Under the pieces are notes generated by a model that searched no databases, was not told the DNA's origin, and worked only from the letters and a program-made list of their open reading frames with translations. A stretch of DNA of 64,000 nucleotides from Tissierella sp. MB52-C2 (GTDB lineage: Bacteria > Bacillota > Clostridia > Tissierellales > Tissierellaceae): the NCBI RefSeq assembly GCF_030931715.1, contig NZ_CP133261.1:3698643-3762642 (forward strand). The letters run 5' to 3'. The position numbers were made by a program, and so were the translations under genes. Shown here piece by piece: positions 43,525-52,260 of this stretch (its first letter is position 1; each line of letters begins with the position of its first letter).

Positions 43525-44526
43525 CTAATTAAAGATTACATCATCACAGGTAAATACAAAGTCCATGTGGAAAGGGCAGTTGTTTTTTCCACCGAATAAA
43601 TGGTTCATTCCCAACCCTATATGGTAAGTACCTAAGGACTTTTCGTCAATAGATGAAAAACCTATTAAATCTTTAACTTGAGGATTTAGTCCGATTCCAA
43701 ACTCACATAGGATTCTGAAATTTTCTGGTAGTGAATTAAAAAATTCATCTAATTCTTGAGAGGAAGAATTTATAAGTTTACCATCTTTAAAGGTCATAAG
43801 TACGTCTCTATATATTTGTCCTTTTAGATTGATTATGGAGATTAGTAAATCTCCATTACTATTATTTTCTATAGGAGCTATATAAACTTCACCTGGAGGA
43901 AAATCTCCACACCCGTCATCTACAAACCATTCCCTATTATTAATATCTAATTTTAGTGAATATTCTTTTCCAGTGAGTATTTCTATACTGTTCTTATCCC
44001 TAAGGTTTTCGACTTTTTCCTTACAAGATTTTTTTAATTTAGGAAAGTCTACAGATAAAGCATTACATAAAGCCGAACTATAAATATCATAATCTAAACC
44101 TGCATTAAATGCATTTATTTCTGTAGGAACATTAATCTGTATATAATACTTTTTATCTTGAGTTAGAGAATTAAATAATTCACCCAAATATTTCTTGAAT
44201 TTAGGTATATTTGATTCAGAAATTCCGCTAGGTAAACTAGGAGAATACATAAATATATCTATTACTTGCTTAAAAGAAGATAGATACTCTAGATATTCTT
44301 CAGGTGTTTCTAAATTATTGTCAATTAAATTTAAAACTACTTTTTCAAAGAAAGAGTTCGAGCAATGATGCTTAAAAGGAATCACTCCTTTTTTACTTAT
44401 ATTTTCTGAAATCAAATCTAAAACTTCTAAATCTTCATTATCACCCCAAAAGTTTAATAAAACAAAATCTCCTTTCTCAAAGGGAAATCCTTCACAAATA
44501 TTTGGAATAAGATCTATAAATTCCAT
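43525..44526 (-). CDS. M29-family aminopeptidase-like protein
   Basis: The protein has 333 residues. It resembles M29 (AmpS/aminopeptidase T) metallopeptidases: GEVYIAP (metal-binding glutamate, about residue 214), CEFGIGLNP (second glutamate, about 272) and the LGTYHIGLGMN...HMDFV region near the C terminus, with histidine and aspartate ligands. It is shorter than the typical 400-residue family, mainly in the N-terminal domain. AGGAGG precedes the ATG. It probably removes N-terminal amino acids from peptides in the cytosol. Monocistronic. Confidence 0.75.
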   Translation of the reverse strand: MEFIDLIPNICEGFPFEKGDFVLLNFWGDNEDLEVLDLISENISKKGVIPFKHHCSNSFFEKVVLNLIDNNLETPEEYLEYLSSFKQVIDIFMYSPSLPSGISESNIPKFKKYLGELFNSLTQDKKYYIQINVPTEINAFNAGLDYDIYSSALCNALSVDFPKLKKSCKEKVENLRDKNSIEILTGKEYSLKLDINNREWFVDDGCGDFPPGEVYIAPIENNSNGDLLISIINLKGQIYRDVLMTFKDGKLINSSSQELDEFFNSLPENFRILCEFGIGLNPQVKDLIGFSSIDEKSLGTYHIGLGMNHLFGGKNNCPFHMDFVFTCDDVIFN

Positions 44527-44551
44527 ACCAATACCTCCTGAGCAGATTTAT

Positions 44552-44567
44552 TTTGATATATATCAAA
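44552..44567. promoter_or_regulatory. Palindrome in the divergent spacer of the M29 peptidase
   Basis: TTTGATATATATCAAA is a perfect 16-bp dyad just upstream of the minus-strand M29 gene and 140 bp before the hypothetical gene at 44709. It may be a repressor site; low complexity makes chance possible. Confidence 0.35.
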
Positions 44568-44708
44568 TCATATTTTAATATAAAACCCCTTAAAAAGCAA
44601 TCTAATTTTACAACTATAGAATTAAATATAGGAATAATATATAGATAGGTATTGAAATAGTAATTTCGTTGATATACAATAAAGATATAAATCATAGGGG
44701 GGAATAAG

Positions 44709-45083
44709 ATGAAGGATATAAATTGGTTGAAGGAAAATTATTTGAATTTTTTAGAAGAAAAACAAGGAAATTATAAAAGAAATATAGAGGATTTACGGAA
44801 AAAGGAATGTTTAGATGAGGCTAATTTAGAAAAGGTAAGACTAAATATAGTTGAAATATTTTATAAAATGTTTACTATTAGTTTTAGTGATAAAGCTGTA
44901 GAATTAGAAGAAAAATATCTAGGTTTCTTCCATAAGATAACAAAGCCTTGGTATATAAATAAAGAAAAAGCTTTAAAGTTTGGAGAAGAAAAGGAAGTAA
45001 TAATCGAAGATATAAAAATACAGGAAGCTGAAGAACTGAAAAGTCGATTCAAAGAATATTTTAAAGAGATACATATTGATTAG
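44709..45083 (+). CDS. Hypothetical protein, first gene of an ArsR/DUF2087 operon
   Basis: The protein has 124 residues: strongly charged, rich in K and E, predicted all-helical, no signal or membrane segment, and no recognised motif. AGGGGGGAA precedes the ATG. It ends 10 bp before the ArsR gene start, so it is almost certainly co-transcribed with the two DUF2087 genes that follow. It may bind them or their target; nothing more can be said. Confidence 0.7.
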   Translation: MKDINWLKENYLNFLEEKQGNYKRNIEDLRKKECLDEANLEKVRLNIVEIFYKMFTISFSDKAVELEEKYLGFFHKITKPWYINKEKALKFGEEKEVIIEDIKIQEAEELKSRFKEYFKEIHID

Positions 45084-45093
45084 GGGTGGTAGA

Positions 45094-45633
45094 GTGAACT
45101 CATTAGAGATTTTCAAATGTTTGGCAGATAACTCTAGACTAAGAATTATAAATAGTTTAATGATAGAGCCTATGTATGTGGAACTACTGGCTGAAAGATT
45201 AGAACTATCTGCTTCAACTATTTCCTTTCATCTTAAAAAATTAATGGAGGCTGATATAGTATCATGTAAAAAAGAGCAATACTATACAGTTTATAGATTA
45301 AATGAAAAGATATTTTCAATGAATCTTAAAGATTTAGTAAAGGACAATAGAAATGAAGAAGAAATTTTAAATCAAAGAGAAGAAAAATATAAGGAAAAAG
45401 TAATAGAATCTTTTTTTAAGTATAACAAGCTAAAGGATCTGCCAGTACAGAAAAAGAAAAAACAAATAGTTTTAGAAAAAATAGTGGAAAGTTTTGAAAG
45501 GGATAGAACTTATACAGAAAAGGAAGTCAATCTGATAATAGCAGATTTCCATGATGACTTTTGTACCATAAGAAGAGATTTAATAGGATTTAATCTTATG
45601 GAAAGAGAAGATGGAATATACAAAAGAATATAG
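45094..45633 (+). CDS. ArsR-type regulator fused to a DUF2087 domain
   Basis: The protein has 179 residues. The N-terminal ArsR winged helix covers about 5-70 (LLAERLELSASTISFHLKKL as recognition helix). The C-terminal DUF2087 domain (about 125-179) has RTYTEKEVNLIIADFHDDF and the typical RRDL. No metal-binding CXC motif of metal sensors is present, so the sensed signal is different. It starts at GTG, behind GGGGTGG. The next gene is another DUF2087 protein with a matching motif. Confidence 0.83.
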   Translation: MNSLEIFKCLADNSRLRIINSLMIEPMYVELLAERLELSASTISFHLKKLMEADIVSCKKEQYYTVYRLNEKIFSMNLKDLVKDNRNEEEILNQREEKYKEKVIESFFKYNKLKDLPVQKKKKQIVLEKIVESFERDRTYTEKEVNLIIADFHDDFCTIRRDLIGFNLMEREDGIYKRI

Positions 45634-45690
45634 GATACAAGATAATATGAATTTGATTTAGATAATATCCTGTAAAGAGGAGGGAATATA

Positions 45691-45978
45691 TTGGAGAATA
45701 GTGGAATTGAAAAATGGATGAAAGAAAATAGAATCATTAATTTACCCAGAAGGCAAAATGATAAAATGAATATTTTTTGTTATATAACTAATTTAGAGTT
45801 TAAAACTGGAGTAGAGTATACTGAAAAAGAAGTTAATCATAAATTAGTTAATTATTATGATGATTATGCTTTGCTGCGTAGGTATCTTGTGGACTTTGGA
45901 TTATTAGAAAGAAGCAATGATTGCTCTGTATATATTCGTAAGCAGGATAGAGAATATGAAGCAAATAATAATTATTAA
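45691..45978 (+). CDS. Stand-alone DUF2087 protein
   Basis: The protein has 95 residues. A single DUF2087 domain, with VEYTEKEVNHKLVNYYDDYA and RRYLVDFGLLER, aligns with the end of the preceding ArsR fusion. It starts at TTG, behind GGAGGG. The family often accompanies ArsR proteins and may be a small regulatory or effector module. Function unknown. Confidence 0.78.
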   Translation: MENSGIEKWMKENRIINLPRRQNDKMNIFCYITNLEFKTGVEYTEKEVNHKLVNYYDDYALLRRYLVDFGLLERSNDCSVYIRKQDREYEANNNY

Positions 45979-45990
45979 TATTATTTACAA

Positions 45991-46020
45991 ATAATTGAAT
46001 TGGATATATAATTCAATTAT
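45991..46020. repeat. AT-rich inverted repeat after the DUF2087 gene
   Basis: ATAATTGAATT (45991-46001) pairs with AATTCAATTAT (46010-46020). No T tract follows, so it is a weak terminator at best. Confidence 0.4.
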
Positions 46021-46094
46021 GTAACAGTATAATGTTTGAAAGGTGGAGTGCTATCCGATTAGATTAGTGCTGTATATTCAAAAAGCATAATTTG

Positions 46095-46204
46095 ATACGG
46101 AGAAGTAAGATAAAATCATTTATTAATATAAAATGGCGAAACTGTTTTTCAGTTTATTTGGTGAACCATTTTATTGTTATATGATTTTATATTACTCTTC
46201 GGAT
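46095..46204 (+). repeat. Long imperfect inverted repeat in the nucleotidyltransferase leader
   Basis: About 40 bases (46095-46136) pair with 46166-46204, with a few bulges, around a 29-nt loop with its own CTG/CAG mini-stem. In RNA this is a long hairpin. The start codon of a 34-codon frame sits at the top of its left arm. A terminator follows 25 bases later. The repeat could alternatively be a degenerate miniature element, but no flanking target duplication was seen. Confidence 0.6.
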
Positions 46205-46237
46205 AGTTTAATTACTAGTTTATTATGGAAACCATAG
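46133..46237 (+). CDS. Possible 34-residue leader peptide
   Basis: An ATG-started frame runs from the top of the long hairpin to a TAG inside the left arm of the terminator at 46229-46254. It begins MAKLFFSLFGEPFYCYM and ends ITSLLWKP, hydrophobic and aromatic. No good ribosome binding site lies at the normal distance; a GGAG stands about 30 bases before. The exact overlap with the terminator arm is the main reason to list it. Confidence 0.4.
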   Translation: MAKLFFSLFGEPFYCYMILYYSSDSLITSLLWKP

Positions 46238-46254
46238 AGTAAAATCTATGGTTT
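46229..46254 (+). terminator. Intrinsic terminator in the leader of the nucleotidyltransferase gene
   Basis: The 10-bp perfect stem AAACCATAGA / TCTATGGTTT with loop GTAAAA is followed by a T run. It lies only 70 bases before the gene's start codon, so transcripts entering from the leader would stop unless read-through is induced. A competing hairpin, TATGG / CCATA (46224-46228 with 46232-46236), uses its left arm. Confidence 0.8.
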
Positions 46255-46324
46255 TTTATTTTATTAAAATTATACTGTTACATTTATGCTTTATTTGACT
46301 ATTAGTTGGAAGGAGAATGTTTTT

Positions 46325-47335
46325 ATGACAAGACCATATGTAAACTTAAAAAGTGAAAATAAAATTAATGATTTTATGTTGGCATTACAAAATAATATAA
46401 AGAAGTTTGAGGACTTAGAAGGTGTAGTTGGGATAACCCTTAATGGAGGAATGTCACGAGGTTATGCTGATTATCTTTCAGAAATTGATATAGTTATATA
46501 TTTAGATAGAAAGAATTATGAACTATGGAACAATGGAGAATCACCTATATCACTTGGTATTACTAAGAATGATAAATATCTTTATGATATAAAGATATTA
46601 AATTTAGACGATGAAAAACAAAAATCATGGGATAACGTAGCTTTATGGGATTTATCTTATTCAAAGATTTTATATGACCCTAAAGGAGAAATAAAAGAAC
46701 TGGTAAGTGATAAACTTACAAATAAACCAGAACCATTACAAGCAGAAGGATTACTTTTCAGTTGTTGGTGGTATTTTAAACTGGCAGGTGATATATGGAT
46801 TCATAGGGGAGATACAGTACAAGGACATTATATGATGAATGAAGCAGTCACTAAATTGTTAGAAGCTTTATTTATAGCAAATGGTGAATATATACCCCAT
46901 GAAAAATGGATTATTCATTTTAGCAGAACTCTCCAGTGGACACCTACAGAATGGGATATGAAAATTTCTGAGGCAATGAGTACAGGGGATTTATCATTGG
47001 AGAGTTTAATTAAAAGGCAAGATAATATTAAAAAATTATGGGAAGAAATAGACTCATATATTATAAAAAAAGAATGTCCGTATTTTAAACTTAGACTTAT
47101 GCAGAAAACCTTTTACGATTCGCTCCAACTATTGATTAGTAATGATTATATAACAATTGAAGAATGGAATAAAAATGCAAGTAAAGCATTGCTATCAGCA
47201 GAACCTTTTTTTAGTTGTGTAACGGTTATAGATGAAAGGATTATTTTTGATAAAGAAAAAGCTTTATCAATAAAACCAGAGGATTTATATTATTGGCATT
47301 ATGAAATATTAGAAAAAGCGTTAATGAAAATGTAA
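46325..47335 (+). CDS. Nucleotidyltransferase-domain protein (DUF4037-like)
   Basis: The protein has 336 residues. An N-terminal polymerase-beta-like nucleotidyltransferase core contains NGGMSRGYADYLSEIDIVIY (residues about 40-59), with the G-G...D-x-D pattern for metal and nucleotide binding. A DUF4037-like helical C-terminal half follows. Such architecture is shared with aminoglycoside nucleotidyltransferases, but the substrate is unknown. GAAGGAG lies 9 bp before the ATG at 46325, which is chosen over 46286. A structured leader with terminator precedes it, as in inducible resistance genes. Confidence 0.75.
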   Translation: MTRPYVNLKSENKINDFMLALQNNIKKFEDLEGVVGITLNGGMSRGYADYLSEIDIVIYLDRKNYELWNNGESPISLGITKNDKYLYDIKILNLDDEKQKSWDNVALWDLSYSKILYDPKGEIKELVSDKLTNKPEPLQAEGLLFSCWWYFKLAGDIWIHRGDTVQGHYMMNEAVTKLLEALFIANGEYIPHEKWIIHFSRTLQWTPTEWDMKISEAMSTGDLSLESLIKRQDNIKKLWEEIDSYIIKKECPYFKLRLMQKTFYDSLQLLISNDYITIEEWNKNASKALLSAEPFFSCVTVIDERIIFDKEKALSIKPEDLYYWHYEILEKALMKM

Positions 47336-47431
47336 TGTTTATTAATAACTGTTTTGTTAATCTAAAGATAAAAAAAGTATCATTTATTTTGTAGAACTAT
47401 TAAATAAATTTTTAAAAATCAAAAAATTATA

Positions 47432-47460
47432 TTGACTTTTAAAATACATTAAGATATTAT
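47432..47460 (+). promoter_or_regulatory. Promoter of the T-box/GNAT locus
   Basis: TTGACT (47432-47437) and TATTAT (47455-47460) are 17 bp apart, placing the start site just before T-box stem I. Confidence 0.75.
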
Positions 47461-47483
47461 AATACAAATGAAAAAATAAAATG

Positions 47484-47772
47484 GCTTTGAAAAGGAGGAG
47501 TACATACTTATCTAAAGTTTAGAGAGAAGATGGTTGGTGAAAATCTTCGTGAGGAAAGTATGGAAGTAGCCTTTTAGCTGTGAACTGAAAAGATATAATC
47601 TTAGTAGGCTTCAACGGAAGTTTCCACCGTTAAAAGGAAAGCAATATCGGATAATTAAGCAATTATCCTGTATTGATAGAGTGCAGATAGTTACATCTGA
47701 AATTAGGTGGTACCACGGACATATATAGTTCGCCCTAAGCTTTAAACATTAGAGCTTGAGGCGGACTTTTTA
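47484..47772 (+). promoter_or_regulatory. T-box riboswitch, specifier GUA (valine)
   Basis: Stem I is complete. The S-turn AGTA (47499-47502) faces GAA (47563-47565), with CATACTT / AAGTATG above (47503-47509 with 47556-47562) and AAAAGG / CCTTTT below (47490-47495 with 47570-47575). This places codon GTA (47566-47568) in the specifier position, followed by G. The distal loop GGTTGGTGAAA and the T-box AATTAGGTGGTACCACGG (47701-47718) are canonical. Bulge UGGU matches an A discriminator, as in tRNA-Val. Terminator arms are at 47727-47734 and 47760-47767, before TTTTTATTTT. Uncharged tRNA-Val would switch on the GNAT gene. Confidence 0.88.
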
Positions 47773-47851
47773 TTTTGTCTTATAAATTATTTGAGGAATA
47801 AAATATGTCTTAATGAGGTAAACAAATAAAATTATATAAGGAGGATTAATT

Positions 47852-48394
47852 ATGATTTATAATAAAGAAAATAAAACAATTACTACTGAGAGACTAGTAC
47901 TAAGGATATTTGAAAAATCTGATGCAGAAACTGTTACTAAGCTTTGTAATAATTATAATATTTATAAAAATACATTATATATACCTTATCCATACGCCAT
48001 AGATTGTGCTTTATCATGGATGAAAAATCACGTTGATAACTTTGATGCCGACAGGTCATATGAGTTTGCTATTACAGATAAGGAGACAGGAATGTTATAT
48101 GGTGCTGTAGCATTATCTAATAATCAACGATTTAATAATGGAGAAATAGCATATTGGATTGGGGAAGAGTTCTGGGGAAATGGATATGCTACAGAAGCAA
48201 GCAAAGCTATTTTAGAGTTTGCCTTCAATGTTAAAGGATACCATAAAGTATATGCTCGATATTTTGCCTCAAATCCTGCTTCTGGTAGAGTCATAGAAAA
48301 GCTAGGTATGGTAAGAGAAGGAATTTTAATTGACCATGTAATGAAGGAGGGACGATACGAAGATCTCATACATTATGGTATTATAAGGCCATAA
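47852..48394 (+). CDS. GNAT-family N-acetyltransferase (RimJ/RimL-like) under T-box control
   Basis: The protein has 180 residues. It is a RimJ/RimL-type GNAT fold: TERLVLRIFEKSDAE at the N terminus, the acetyl-CoA pyrophosphate loop EEFWGNGYATEASKA (about residues 108-122) and NPASGRVIEKLGMVREG near the C terminus. Such enzymes acetylate N-terminal residues of proteins, amino acids or small toxic compounds. AAGGAGG precedes the ATG. It is the only gene directly behind a valine-type T-box, which is unusual, since T-boxes mostly control aminoacyl-tRNA synthetases, biosynthesis or transport. Confidence 0.87.
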   Translation: MIYNKENKTITTERLVLRIFEKSDAETVTKLCNNYNIYKNTLYIPYPYAIDCALSWMKNHVDNFDADRSYEFAITDKETGMLYGAVALSNNQRFNNGEIAYWIGEEFWGNGYATEASKAILEFAFNVKGYHKVYARYFASNPASGRVIEKLGMVREGILIDHVMKEGRYEDLIHYGIIRP

Positions 48395-48469
48395 GTTTTA
48401 AGGGATTTGAGAGAATAATCAAGTTGTACAATATATTCCTAAAGAAAACAGTAAGGAGGAATAATAGTT

Positions 48470-49090
48470 ATGTTTAATAGTAAAATTATGAATAATGAGG
48501 AGATAAGTTCAAAAAAAGTTTTTACCATAGATTGTAAGGATATAGTATTAATAGAGTTTAGATTGGAGGATTTGGATGAGCTATATGGTCTTACATTACA
48601 ACCTGAAATAACAGATTATTTACCTGATTGGAAAGCAACAAAGGAGCAGCGTAAAGAATGGTTAATAGATTTTCATATGAAAAGTAATAAAGAATTTTTA
48701 GAAGCTGTTCCAAACATTGGAGAGCAATGGTTAAATCTAGGTATTATATTAAAGGAAACAAATGAGTTTATAGGATGGTGCTGTACAGGACCAAAGGATG
48801 AACTGCCTTTACCAAATAGAGAGATAGCCTATGCCATTTCAAAGGATTACAGATCTAAGGGGTACACAACTCAGGCAGCAGAAGGATTAGTAAAATATTT
48901 ATTTGAAAATACTAATGTTGAGGTGTTAAATGTAATAGCGTTAACACATAATATACCTTCAAACAGGGTAATTCAAAAATGTGGTTTTAGCTATATAAAT
49001 ATTATTGAGATCGAAAATGAAGAGTTTCACCATTATAAACTTAGTAAAAATGAATGGATAAGTAAAAACGATTGTTTTACTAATTGTTGA
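48470..49090 (+). CDS. GNAT-family N-acetyltransferase
   Basis: The protein has 206 residues. A GNAT domain starts at about residue 22 (KDIVLIEFRLEDLDELYGLT), with the acetyl-CoA loop SKDYRSKGYTTQAAEGLV (about 125-142) and HNIPSNRVIQKCGF. An N-terminal extension of about 20 residues is not typical. AAGGAGG precedes the ATG. It lies 75 bp behind the T-box-controlled GNAT gene with no terminator in between, so it may share that control. Substrate unknown. Confidence 0.85.
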   Translation: MFNSKIMNNEEISSKKVFTIDCKDIVLIEFRLEDLDELYGLTLQPEITDYLPDWKATKEQRKEWLIDFHMKSNKEFLEAVPNIGEQWLNLGIILKETNEFIGWCCTGPKDELPLPNREIAYAISKDYRSKGYTTQAAEGLVKYLFENTNVEVLNVIALTHNIPSNRVIQKCGFSYINIIEIENEEFHHYKLSKNEWISKNDCFTNC

Positions 49091-49283
49091 AATTATGCCA
49101 TTATTTGCTATACTTAATATAATGAATATAGAATTCCCCTCATGAATTAATATTAAAATAACCAGCAAACAATAATTAAAATTAACGGAGGTTTGAGATG
49201 GTTAGGCTAAGATAAATATCATATTAATAGGTTTCCCATAAAGATAAATGAATAGGTAAAATTAATATGAGGGGATTGATTTT

Positions 49284-50511
49284 ATGAAAAAATATCTAAA
49301 GAAGCATAAAAATATCTTAATTTTAGGATTATTTTTTGTTTTGTTACAAACATCTACTTCTACTATATTACAGTTTCAAAAAGGGAATATGATAAATAGA
49401 GCTATAGAAAAAGATGCTAAAGGGTTAATAGTATCCACTAGTTTGTTACTTTTAATGATTTTATTAGAAATCGGATTTACCTACTTTGGGGAAAGAATAA
49501 ATAATTTATTCTCTTTTAATCTCACTATGGATTTAAAAGGAGGATTATTTAAAAGCATTATTTCTAAATCCATTGAAAATAATAGAAAAAAAGATATAGG
49601 GCATTATATATCATTATTCAATAATGAATTAAATGCCATAAGAATGGATTTTTATGAAAGTATTACGTACATTCTTTTTTTAGTAAGCAGAATTGTATTT
49701 GTTTTCATTGGACTGACATTTTTGAATCTTACAATAGCTGCTGTAGCTCTAGTAACATGTTTTATTCCATTGGCAGTGCCGAAGCTTATGAAAAATGTAA
49801 TATCTAAGATTAAGACCATTGAGTACGAAGAACTGTCTAACTTCAATCAATATATTTCAGATAGATTTAATGGACATCGAGTTATTAAAATCTATGGAGC
49901 GGAGGATTATACTAATAATGAATTTCAGCAGGTAAATATTACAACGGGGTCTGCTATATATAAAAGTAGAAATCTAAGGGTACTTCTACAAGTGCTTTCA
50001 ATGATTTGCTCCTATATGTCATATTTTATAGTCCTTGGAATGAGTGTTTTCTTTGTAGCTAAGGATATATTAAATGTAGGAGAAAGTGGTTCAGGAAAGT
50101 CTACGATATTAAAAGCAATCAATGACGAATATGGAGATTGCAAGGGAGAAGTTCTCGCAAATAATATTCCTATAAAAGAATATTATTTAGTTGATAATCT
50201 TGCATTAGTTGATCAGGAGCCTTATATCTTCAAGGGAAGCATAGAAGAAAATATCAAGCTTGGTCGTGAAATAGAAGATGAGGATTTCTTTAGCTAGAGC
50301 ATTAGTCAGAAATACTCCAATTCTGCTATTAGATGAAATTAGCTCTTCTTTAGATAATAAGCTTGGAAGAAAAATAGAAGAATATTTATTAAAAAGAGAT
50401 GACCTTACTGTCTTACTTGTTACTCATAAAGTGAACGAGGATTTTACTAAATATTATGATGATATAATAAGATTTGAAGAAGGTAGACTAGTAGATTTAA
50501 ATATTAACTAA
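49284..50511 (+). pseudogene. ABC exporter half-transporter, decayed by two deletions
   Basis: The transmembrane domain (first 255 residues) is directly followed by GESGSGKST, so the segment from the last membrane helix to Walker A (over 100 residues in normal exporters) is missing, in frame. A second deletion after EEDF-like text (near 50278-50297) removes the ABC signature region and shifts frame: the remainder RISLARALVRNTPILLLDEI is read from another frame, to 50511. The protein could not work as an ABC transporter. A five-codon frame behind a perfect GGAGG at 49198-49215 lies just before and may be debris of a partner gene. Confidence 0.85.
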
Positions 50512-50512
50512 G

Positions 50513-50544
50513 AAATACTCCAGTCATTAAAGACTGGAGTATTT
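50513..50544 (+). terminator. Intrinsic terminator after the ABC pseudogene
   Basis: The 13-bp perfect stem AAATACTCCAGTC / GACTGGAGTATTT with loop ATTAAA is followed by TTT. Confidence 0.88.
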
Positions 50545-50651
50545 TTTAACATTCAACTAATTTTATGTAACAAGTTACAACTATTAAAACAGTTATGATA
50601 CAATAAAATCATAAACAGCAAGGTAATTAGTAATCTGAAAGGATGGTCCAA

Positions 50652-52235
50652 TTGAAAAAGCGGATATATAAATTAATTGACAGAATTGATAACCTAGAGA
50701 GAGTAAGAAAACTATATGTTTTTCTACTTATCTTTTCCATAGTTTCTCTATTAGTTATTGTGAATTATTGTTATATATCTACTTTTAAGGATGTAAAAGT
50801 ATTATATGCTCAATATACTAAAGATCGGATTATAGATATGAAAAAGGATTTTCTTGAGGATTCTGTTAATAATATGATAAATAATATTCAACAAATAAAA
50901 GTTGAAAAAATAGAAGTAAATAGAAACCGTATAAATAGAGCTGCTAAAGTTATAGGAGAATATTATGAATCAAAGAAAGGTGATTTTTTAGAAAAAACCA
51001 TTGACTACTTTGAGACAGGAACTATAAAAGGGACTTTCGACATATTTATATTGGATAGGTTTACAGATAAAATCTTATATCAAAATAATATAAAATATAT
51101 GGAGAATACAAGAAATATCTATGATTATATTGATGATTTAAAGAAAGAGTCGATAGTATATAATGAAGATAATTATGGAAAGTACTATATTTTTTATGGA
51201 GTTACTGAAGACTACATAAAATATGCAACCATGGAATCCATAAAAAAAAGGATACATAGTGATAGTTTTGAAAATGATGCTTATATTTGGATTAATGAGG
51301 TTGTAAATTATGAAGGTGGAGATAATTATGCTATCCGGCTTATTCATCCAAATCTAAAAGACACAGAAGGTATGTATTTATCTACAAAAATGCAAGATAT
51401 TGAAGGTAATTATCCTTACCTGACAGAACTCAATGGAATTAAAGAAAATGGGGAAATACATTTTACCTATTTTTTTAAAAAGAAAACATGTGATGAAGTT
51501 GCTGAAAAATTAACTTATGCAAAGTTATATAAAGAATATAACTGGATTATTGCAATGGGTGTTTATTTCGATGAAATTCAACCATATATAGACGAAATTT
51601 CTAAGGATGGTGATAAAGCTATTTCTAAAATGATTACACTGGTAGGAGTCTTATCACTTGGATTAATCCTTATAGGAATTTTAGTAGTATTAATTCTAGA
51701 ACATTGGTATTATCAAAATTCTAATAAAAAATTAAGAGAAGAATTAAATATAGATGAACTCACTAAGGCTTTTAATAGGAGAGCTGCAACAAAAAAGTTG
51801 CAAGAAACATTTTATTCATTTGAAAGATATAATAGTATTTTTGCCATTATTATCTTTGACATAGATGATTTCAAAAAAATAAATGATAGTTATGGGCACG
51901 ACGTAGGGGATAGAGTTTTAAGAAATCTTGTAGAAATCATAAACAAATCTACAAGGAAAACAGACTTTCTTTATAGATGGGGAGGGGAAGAATTTATTCT
52001 TATTTGTGAGGGGCTAAAAGAAGAAAGCTTAAATTCATTTACAGATAAGATATTAAAAGATGTAGAAGATTTTCAATATGAAAGTCAAGGAGAAAAATAT
52101 CATATAACTATATCAATAGGTGCTTCTTATTTTAATAAAGATGATGAAGACTTTTTATCCGTAGTTAAAAGAGCTGATATGGCTCTGTATAATTCTAAGA
52201 GAGAGGGAAAGAACAGAGCTACACTTAATATATAA
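50652..52235 (+). CDS. Membrane diguanylate cyclase with extracellular Cache-type sensor
   Basis: The protein has 527 residues: a membrane segment at about 20-42, a large extracytoplasmic Cache-like sensor (about 45-320), a second membrane segment (about 325-350) and a GGDEF domain. The active site is GGEEF (444-448). RKTD at 435-438 sits exactly five residues before it and is a consensus I-site for product inhibition. It should make c-di-GMP from GTP in response to an external ligand. The TTG at 50652 fits AAAGGATGG better than the ATG at 50643. No EAL domain. Confidence 0.88.
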   Translation: MKKRIYKLIDRIDNLERVRKLYVFLLIFSIVSLLVIVNYCYISTFKDVKVLYAQYTKDRIIDMKKDFLEDSVNNMINNIQQIKVEKIEVNRNRINRAAKVIGEYYESKKGDFLEKTIDYFETGTIKGTFDIFILDRFTDKILYQNNIKYMENTRNIYDYIDDLKKESIVYNEDNYGKYYIFYGVTEDYIKYATMESIKKRIHSDSFENDAYIWINEVVNYEGGDNYAIRLIHPNLKDTEGMYLSTKMQDIEGNYPYLTELNGIKENGEIHFTYFFKKKTCDEVAEKLTYAKLYKEYNWIIAMGVYFDEIQPYIDEISKDGDKAISKMITLVGVLSLGLILIGILVVLILEHWYYQNSNKKLREELNIDELTKAFNRRAATKKLQETFYSFERYNSIFAIIIFDIDDFKKINDSYGHDVGDRVLRNLVEIINKSTRKTDFLYRWGGEEFILICEGLKEESLNSFTDKILKDVEDFQYESQGEKYHITISIGASYFNKDDEDFLSVVKRADMALYNSKREGKNRATLNI

Positions 52236-52260
52236 TATGATTAAATAAGGATGTGATTTT

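Noticed and set aside
46095-46204. Long inverted repeat as a miniature transposable element
   Set aside because: No target-site duplication, no second copy in the window, and tight placement before a terminator and gene favour a leader RNA.
49198-49215. Five-codon frame MVRLR with a perfect GGAGG, considered as an attenuation leader
   Set aside because: No hairpin or terminator links it to the following ABC pseudogene; noted there as possible debris only.
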